6,419 nt of DNA, from the NCBI GenBank assembly GCA_028823075.1, contig JAPKCE010000113.1:1-6419 (forward strand). The letters are read 5' to 3'. This document shows, piece after piece, positions 1 through 3,987 of this stretch (the first letter of the stretch is position 1; each line of letters begins with the position of its first letter). The position numbers and the translations under genes were made by a program. The DNA is from Myxococcota bacterium (GTDB taxonomy: Bacteria; Myxococcota; UBA4151). Below the pieces are notes generated by a model. It was given only the letters and a program-made list of their open reading frames with translations, made no database searches and had not been told where the DNA came from.

Positions 1-359
1 TGGTGTTGGGCTCCTACCTCCTCTTCGATGTTCCGGAATCGGATTTCCGGGTGGACGGGAGCTTGATCTGGGCGGGCGCGCTAAGTTTTGCGTCGCTGGC
101 CTTAGTTATCGGCGGCTTGCTGGTGCGCTCGATGCGCGCGCCTCCGAGCAGCGGTAAAGAATCGATGATTGGCGAAACCGGCGAGCTGGTTTTGGCCATC
201 GTCGGTGATGAGTCCGGCCGCATGGACTTGCGCGGCTCGACCTGGAGAGCGCGCAGCGAAATGCCCATCGCCGAAGGAGCGCTAGTGCGCGTGCTTGCGG
301 TCGAGGGCGTCACGGTAAGCGTGTGCATTGTAGAAAACGAACAAATCCCTGCGGGGTAG
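1..359 (+). CDS. NfeD-family membrane protein, C-terminal part (5' end outside window)
   Basis: This is the C-terminal ~118 residues of an NfeD-family protein; the frame is open to the window edge and no start is visible. The first residues (VLGSYLLFD) match the end of a membrane helix typical of NfeD proteins just before the loop. A second hydrophobic helix lies at about visible residues 20-43, followed by a soluble domain at about 54-115 with the pattern IGETGELV...GRMDLRGSTWRARSE...GALVRVLAVEG. That pattern is characteristic of the NfeD C-terminal OB-fold. Long family members carry an N-terminal ClpP-like Ser/Lys membrane protease domain, which would lie upstream of the window, so I cannot tell whether this is the long protease form or a short form. 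The gene directly precedes a slipin gene, the usual partner, and the two are almost certainly co-transcribed. The GTG at position 3 is an internal Val codon rather than a likely start, because the family motif is already under way there. Confidence 0.88.
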   Translation, partial: VLGSYLLFDVPESDFRVDGSLIWAGALSFASLALVIGGLLVRSMRAPPSSGKESMIGETGELVLAIVGDESGRMDLRGSTWRARSEMPIAEGALVRVLAVEGVTVSVCIVENEQIPAG

Positions 360-363
360 GAGG
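358..363 (+). promoter_or_regulatory. Strong Shine-Dalgarno (AGGAGG) of the slipin gene
   Basis: AGGAGG begins inside the TAG stop codon of the NfeD gene and lies 8 nt before the slipin ATG at 372. This fixes the slipin start and indicates coupled translation of the two genes. Confidence 0.85.
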
Positions 364-371
364 AAAACACC

Positions 372-1121
372 ATGGCTGTTTCCATGATGATATTTTTAGG
401 TGTGTTGGTTGTCGCTCTACTCAGCGGCGTACGCATTTTGAACGAATACGAGCGCGGCGTCGTGTTTCGCTTGGGCAAATGCGTCGACGGGGTGAAGGGG
501 CCTGGGCTGGTTTTAATCATCCCATTTGGTATCGACCGCATGGTCAAAGTTGATCTGCGCATCGTCACCATGGATGTGCCCACTCAGGATGTGATCACCC
601 GCGATAACGTGTCGGTAAAGGTCAACGCAGTGATCTATTTCCACGTCGTCTCGTCTCGTCGCGCCATTCTTGAGGTCGAGCATTACCTCTACGCGACCTC
701 GCAATTAGCGCAGACAACACTGCGTTCCATTTGCGGTCAGCATGAGCTCGATTATCTGCTCACCGAGCGCAAGGCGATCAACATCGCCATTCAAGAGGTG
801 CTCGACCGAGAAACCGACCCCTGGGGTGTTAAGGTCAACAACGTCGAGGTCAAGCAGATCGACTTGCCGCAAGAGATGCAGCGCGCCATGGCGAAGCAGG
901 CCGAGGCCGAGCGCGAACGCCGCGCCAAAGTGATTCACGCCGCCGGCGAGCTGCAAGCCGCCTCCAAGCTGCGCGAGGCCGCAGACTTGATGGCAGAAAA
1001 CCCGGTGACGATTCAGTTGCGCTATTTGCAAACGCTGAGCGAAATCGCCGTCGAGAACAATTCAACGACCATTTTCCCAGTGCCGATCGATCTTTTCAAT
1101 CGCTTTACCAAGGGCGACTAA
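372..1121 (+). CDS. Slipin / stomatin-like SPFH (band 7) membrane protein
   Basis: A complete 249-residue protein of the bacterial/archaeal slipin (p-stomatin) group. A single N-terminal membrane helix (about residues 5-23) is followed by the SPFH/band 7 domain (about 24-165). Signature stretches include YERGVVFRLG, DVPTQDVITRDNVSVKVNA, YATSQLAQTTLRSICGQHEL and TDPWGVKVNNVEVKQIDLP. A charged Ala/Glu/Arg-rich coiled coil spans about 167-208 (QRAMAKQAEAERERRAK), and a conserved tail follows (QLRYLQTLSEIA, then NNSTTIFPVPIDL). Slipins form oligomers that scaffold membrane microdomains. In Pyrococcus the NfeD-type protease PH1510 cleaves the C-terminal hydrophobic stretch of its stomatin partner PH1511; the equivalent stretch here is about residues 232-241. 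Length is normal for the family. The start follows an ideal ribosome binding site 12 nt after the NfeD stop. Identity as a slipin is very secure. The physiological role, and the protease-substrate relation with the upstream gene, are inferred from the family. Confidence 0.95.
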   Translation: MAVSMMIFLGVLVVALLSGVRILNEYERGVVFRLGKCVDGVKGPGLVLIIPFGIDRMVKVDLRIVTMDVPTQDVITRDNVSVKVNAVIYFHVVSSRRAILEVEHYLYATSQLAQTTLRSICGQHELDYLLTERKAINIAIQEVLDRETDPWGVKVNNVEVKQIDLPQEMQRAMAKQAEAERERRAKVIHAAGELQAASKLREAADLMAENPVTIQLRYLQTLSEIAVENNSTTIFPVPIDLFNRFTKGD

Positions 1122-1136
1122 GGTCTGACAGGGGGG

Positions 1137-3305
1137 TTAGGCGCCCCCTCGACGCCATGTTTTAAAGCCGGCTTGGGCAAAGGGCAGTCGCCGCAAGCGC
1201 GTGCCGGTGGCCGCGTAAATGGCGTTAGCGACCGCAGCGGCGATCGGCGGCAAGGCGGTTTCACCCACGCCCGTGGGTGCCGAGGTGCTGGGGATGAGAT
1301 GCACCTCAATGGGGGGTATTTCGCTCATTTGCATCACCTGGTAATCATGGAAGTTGCTTTGCTGTACGACGCCTTTGTCGAGCGTGATTTGCCCGCGAGT
1401 CGCCGCCGAAAGCCCGTAGACAATACCGCTTTCCATCTGCGCTTGCACGGCGTCGGGGTTGATGACTTGGCCGCAGTGGATGGCGCACCAAATCCGGTGC
1501 AAAGTGACCGTTTTATCCTTGGCGACCGACAACTCGACCACCTCGCCGACCACCGAGCCAAAGGATTCGTGAACCGCCAAGCCTAAATGGTGCCCTTCAG
1601 GGCGTTTTTTGTCCCATTGCGCCATCGTGGTGAGCGCATCGAGCACGTTTTTGTGGCGCGGGTATTCGTCATAAAAACGGCGTCGGTAGGCGGCCGGGTC
1701 TTCACCGGCGAGTTCGGCGAGTTCGTCGACCACGCTCTCGACAAAAAAGCCGTTGTGGGAATGTCCCACAGCGCGCCAAAAACCCAAGGGGGTGTCGAGT
1801 TCGACATGCAGCGTGTCGACATCGAGATCATCGATCGCATAGGGCGGCTCTTTCGCACCGTCGATACCGATCACATCGCCGGTTAGCTTCCACACCATAT
1901 TCGGTACCGCCGGCACTTTTTGGTAGAGCATATTGGGCATCGCCATTTGGTTCGACCAGCGCTGGGGATCACCCTTCTCATTCAGCCCGACCTGAAAGCG
2001 GCTGATCACCGCCGGCCGATAAAAGCCGTGGCGGGTGGTTTCTTCACGACTCCAGATCAGTTGCACCGGGAGTTTGACCTTGGCGGCTAGCGTCACGGCT
2101 TGGTGGATGAAATCAGTTTCGGCTCGGCGGCCAAAACCACCGCCCAAATAGGTGGTGTGAATACGCACCTGATCGCCTTTAAGACCGCAGGCTTTGGCGG
2201 CGGCTTTATGGCTGTTGGTCTGCGCTTGGGTCGGCGCCCAAACATCACAGCCCTTGGCATGCACATGGGCGGTGCAGTTGATCGGCGACATGGTGGCATG
2301 TTCGAGCAAGGGCACCTCGTATTCGACGTCGAGATACTTGGTTTCTTTGCCGCGTTTAGCCTTGCCGTGTTCGTTGAGCGCTTGCAGCATTTTGGCGCGG
2401 TGGTCGGCACTACTCGGAGTCGGTACGCCGGTAGTGTCCTGGGTGACTTTTAGCGCTTTAAGACCCTGTTGTGCTTGCCACCAGCCCTTGGCGATTACGG
2501 CGACCCAGGTGTCAAAGACATGCACGCTTAAAACGCCGGGCATGGCGGTCACAGCCGCTTGGCCTTCGACCTTAGCGATACGCCCTTTGAGTGCATGCGC
2601 ATGTTCGACCGCGGCGTAGACCATGTCGGGCAGCCGAACATCCATACCAAAAACCGCAGTTCCCCGGACTTTATCGGGGGTATCCAAGCGCTTTTGCGGC
2701 TTGCCGATCAGGCGATAATCTTTTGCCGATTTGAGTTTGGGCGAGCTTGGCGCATCGAGTTTGGCTGCGGCGCTGGCGAGGGCGCCGTAGGTGAGTTGGC
2801 GTCCATCCGGGTGAACCACCTTACCCGGCTGCGTTTTCAGGCTCTCGGGCGTTGTTTTCCATTGCTTGGCTGCGGCTTGCAAAAGCATGGAGCGAGCGCT
2901 GGCGCCGACTTCACGCATGGGAGTCCAAAAGGCCATCGTACTGGTGCTGCCGCCGGTCAGTTGGCCGCCGCGCATCTTCGGGTTGTCAAATTGCGGGTTC
3001 ACCGAGGCCGCCACGGCGCTGACTTGAGCAAAATCGGCGTCGAGCTCTTCGGCGACCAACATGGCAAGACCGGTGTAAACGCCTTGACCCATTTCGGCCG
3101 AAGGGATGGCGACTTTAATGCTGCCATCGGTGGCGATAAAGACCCAGCCGAGCATGTCGGCGTCTGGGTCGCTCGGGTTACTTCCGACGCCTTGTCGCAG
3201 CGTAAAGATCCTCTGCTTGTTGCAGGCCGAACAGGCGCCGAGCAGCAGGCCTGCGCCCAAGGTGCCACCGAGTTTGATAAAATCACGCCGCGACAGAGCG
3301 CTCAT
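1137..3305 (-). CDS. Molybdopterin-binding large subunit, xanthine dehydrogenase family (isoquinoline 1-oxidoreductase beta-like)
   Basis: A complete 722-residue protein. The N-terminus has a twin-arginine signal (SRRDFIK, residues 5-11), a hydrophobic stretch, and a lipobox LGAC with Cys25, so it is probably Tat-exported and possibly lipid-anchored. Next come an IorB-type N-terminal region (AEMGQG at 70-75; GGQLTGGSTS then PMREVGASARSMLL), a hammerhead domain starting near 220 (GMDVRLPDMVYAAVEHA), and molybdenum-cofactor domains. Cofactor-region motifs are GGGFGRR (388-394), FWRAVGHSHN (509-518) and a C-terminal GVGE whose Glu682 aligns with the catalytic base of molybdenum hydroxylases. Such enzymes hydroxylate N-heteroaromatics or oxidise aldehydes with water as the oxygen source, usually using the cytosine-dinucleotide form of the cofactor. 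The substrate cannot be read from the sequence. The start is supported by GAGGAGG 7 nt upstream and by the ATGA overlap with the small-subunit gene. Length is typical for IorB and no defect is seen. No FAD subunit, cytochrome or XdhC-like maturation gene is visible in the window. Confidence 0.93.
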   Translation of the reverse strand: MSALSRRDFIKLGGTLGAGLLLGACSACNKQRIFTLRQGVGSNPSDPDADMLGWVFIATDGSIKVAIPSAEMGQGVYTGLAMLVAEELDADFAQVSAVAASVNPQFDNPKMRGGQLTGGSTSTMAFWTPMREVGASARSMLLQAAAKQWKTTPESLKTQPGKVVHPDGRQLTYGALASAAAKLDAPSSPKLKSAKDYRLIGKPQKRLDTPDKVRGTAVFGMDVRLPDMVYAAVEHAHALKGRIAKVEGQAAVTAMPGVLSVHVFDTWVAVIAKGWWQAQQGLKALKVTQDTTGVPTPSSADHRAKMLQALNEHGKAKRGKETKYLDVEYEVPLLEHATMSPINCTAHVHAKGCDVWAPTQAQTNSHKAAAKACGLKGDQVRIHTTYLGGGFGRRAETDFIHQAVTLAAKVKLPVQLIWSREETTRHGFYRPAVISRFQVGLNEKGDPQRWSNQMAMPNMLYQKVPAVPNMVWKLTGDVIGIDGAKEPPYAIDDLDVDTLHVELDTPLGFWRAVGHSHNGFFVESVVDELAELAGEDPAAYRRRFYDEYPRHKNVLDALTTMAQWDKKRPEGHHLGLAVHESFGSVVGEVVELSVAKDKTVTLHRIWCAIHCGQVINPDAVQAQMESGIVYGLSAATRGQITLDKGVVQQSNFHDYQVMQMSEIPPIEVHLIPSTSAPTGVGETALPPIAAAVANAIYAATGTRLRRLPFAQAGFKTWRRGGA

Positions 3306-3784
3306 GGCTTGGCCTCCTCAGCTGGAGGTGTTGGCATCGCCGCGGCGGCGCGATGAATGGCTTTGCGAATGCGGTTGTAGGTGCCGCAGCGGCACAGGTT
3401 GCTCATCGTTTGATCGATGGTCTCGTCGCTGGGGTTGGGGTTTTGCGCCAGCATCGCCGCCGCCGCCATGATCTGACCGGTCTGGCAATAGCCGCATTGG
3501 GGCACATCTTCCTCAATCCAAGCTTCTTGCAAGGCGTGTAGGCCCTGCGCCGAGATGCCTTCGATGGTGGTGATGGTACGCCCTTGAACAGCGGCCACCG
3601 GCAGCGAGCAACTGCGCATGGCAATGCCGTCCATATGCACCGTACAGGCACCGCATTGGCCGATTCCGCAGCCAAATTTGGTGCCGGTTAAGCCGACTTC
3701 ATCGCGCAGAGCCCAAAGCAAAGGCATGGCGGCATCAACGTCTAGTTTATGCGGCTTGCCGTTGAGATCGAATTCGACCTTCAT
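3302..3784 (-). CDS. [2Fe-2S] small subunit of molybdenum hydroxylase (isoquinoline 1-oxidoreductase alpha-like)
   Basis: A complete 160-residue electron-transfer subunit of the xanthine dehydrogenase family. The N-terminal plant-type ferredoxin domain binds one [2Fe-2S] cluster through Cys39, Cys44, Cys47 and Cys59 (GCGIGQCGACTVHMDG, then RSC). The C-terminal helical domain binds the second through Cys97, Cys100, Cys131 and Cys133 (PQCGYCQTGQIM, then NLCRCGTYNRIRKAI). All eight ligands are present. The protein has no signal peptide of its own; if the complex is exported, it would have to ride with the Tat-signal-bearing large subunit. It overlaps that gene by 4 nt (ATGA), implying translational coupling. 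I chose the ATG at 3784 because GGAG lies 5 nt upstream and the family sequence starts at MKVEFDLNGK. A TTG at 3841 would add 19 residues unlike the family and would sit upstream of a plausible -10 box. Electrons would leave to an unidentified acceptor, since no FAD subunit is visible. Confidence 0.95.
   Translation of the reverse strand: MKVEFDLNGKPHKLDVDAAMPLLWALRDEVGLTGTKFGCGIGQCGACTVHMDGIAMRSCSLPVAAVQGRTITTIEGISAQGLHALQEAWIEEDVPQCGYCQTGQIMAAAAMLAQNPNPSDETIDQTMSNLCRCGTYNRIRKAIHRAAAAMPTPPAEEAKP
3313..3319 (-). promoter_or_regulatory. Strong Shine-Dalgarno of the molybdopterin subunit, inside the small-subunit gene
   Basis: Read on the minus strand, GAGGAGG lies 7 nt before the ATG at 3305, within the last codons of the [2Fe-2S] subunit gene. 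Together with the ATGA overlap it supports the chosen start and independent re-initiation on the operon mRNA. Confidence 0.8.
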
Positions 3785-3814
3785 CGTCGCTCCAAGGGGG
3801 GTGAGGTTCTTCGG

Positions 3815-3841
3815 GTTATACGGCCAAACCCAGGCCGACAA
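3815..3841 (-). promoter_or_regulatory. Possible sigma70-type promoter of the iorAB-like operon
   Basis: On the minus strand, TATAAC (3820-3815) matches five of six bases of the -10 consensus. TTGTCG (3841-3836) is a weak -35 with a short 15-bp spacer. Transcription would start about 24 nt before the ATG at 3784. The spacer contains a 5-bp inverted repeat (CGGCC at 3821-3825, GGCCG at 3833-3837), which could be a regulator site. The spacing and the -35 are poor, so this is only a candidate. Confidence 0.3.
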
Positions 3842-3931
3842 CCGCTAGGCCTCTCGCCGCTACCGCCGAGCGCCCGGTTGAAGCGTTTCTTACCTTTGGC
3901 GCTGAGCTGCTTTCCCTCGGGTTTTAGGCTG

Positions 3932-3959
3932 TTGACGTCGCACGACAATTTCGTGAAAT
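3932..3959 (+). promoter_or_regulatory. Possible promoter of the Ig-repeat lipoprotein gene
   Basis: TTGACG (3932-3937) matches five of six bases of the -35 consensus. TGAAAT (3954-3959) is a moderate -10 after a 16-bp spacer. The ATG at 3988 would follow about 20-25 nt after the start of transcription. The -10 lies within a perfect palindrome at 3947-3960, listed separately. Confidence 0.4.
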
Positions 3960-3960
3960 T
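3947..3960. repeat. Perfect 14-bp inverted repeat, possible operator
   Basis: AATTTC-GT-GAAATT is perfectly symmetric, with two 6-bp arms around a 2-bp centre. It overlaps the candidate -10 of the lipoprotein gene. An overlapping symmetric pair, CACGA (3941-3945) and TCGTG (3951-3955), shares its sequence. The position suits a repressor site, but no regulator gene is present in the window. Confidence 0.4.
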
Positions 3961-3987
3961 ACCCCACTCATTTTCGGCGGGCTCGCT

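Noticed and set aside
14..583. Open frame of 189 codons on the minus strand across the NfeD and slipin genes
   Set aside because: It spans two confidently identified plus-strand genes and their junction. Its product is Ser/Thr/Pro/Arg-rich, as expected for an antisense artefact.
1130..1149. Hairpin AGGGGG/CCCCCT as a bidirectional terminator
   Set aside because: The stem is 6 bp with an 8-nt loop but has no T run on either side. It also overlaps the last codons of the minus-strand gene, so termination cannot be claimed.
2559..3356. Open frame of 265 codons on the plus strand opposite the molybdopterin subunit
   Set aside because: It is antisense to a gene with strong family motifs throughout, and its translation shows no recognisable domain. 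It is a shadow of the GC-rich coding strand.
3785..3841. A 19-residue N-terminal extension of the [2Fe-2S] subunit starting at TTG 3841
   Set aside because: The extension is unlike the family N-terminus, uses a rare start codon, and contains the best -10 box. The ATG at 3784 has a good ribosome binding site and begins with the family sequence.
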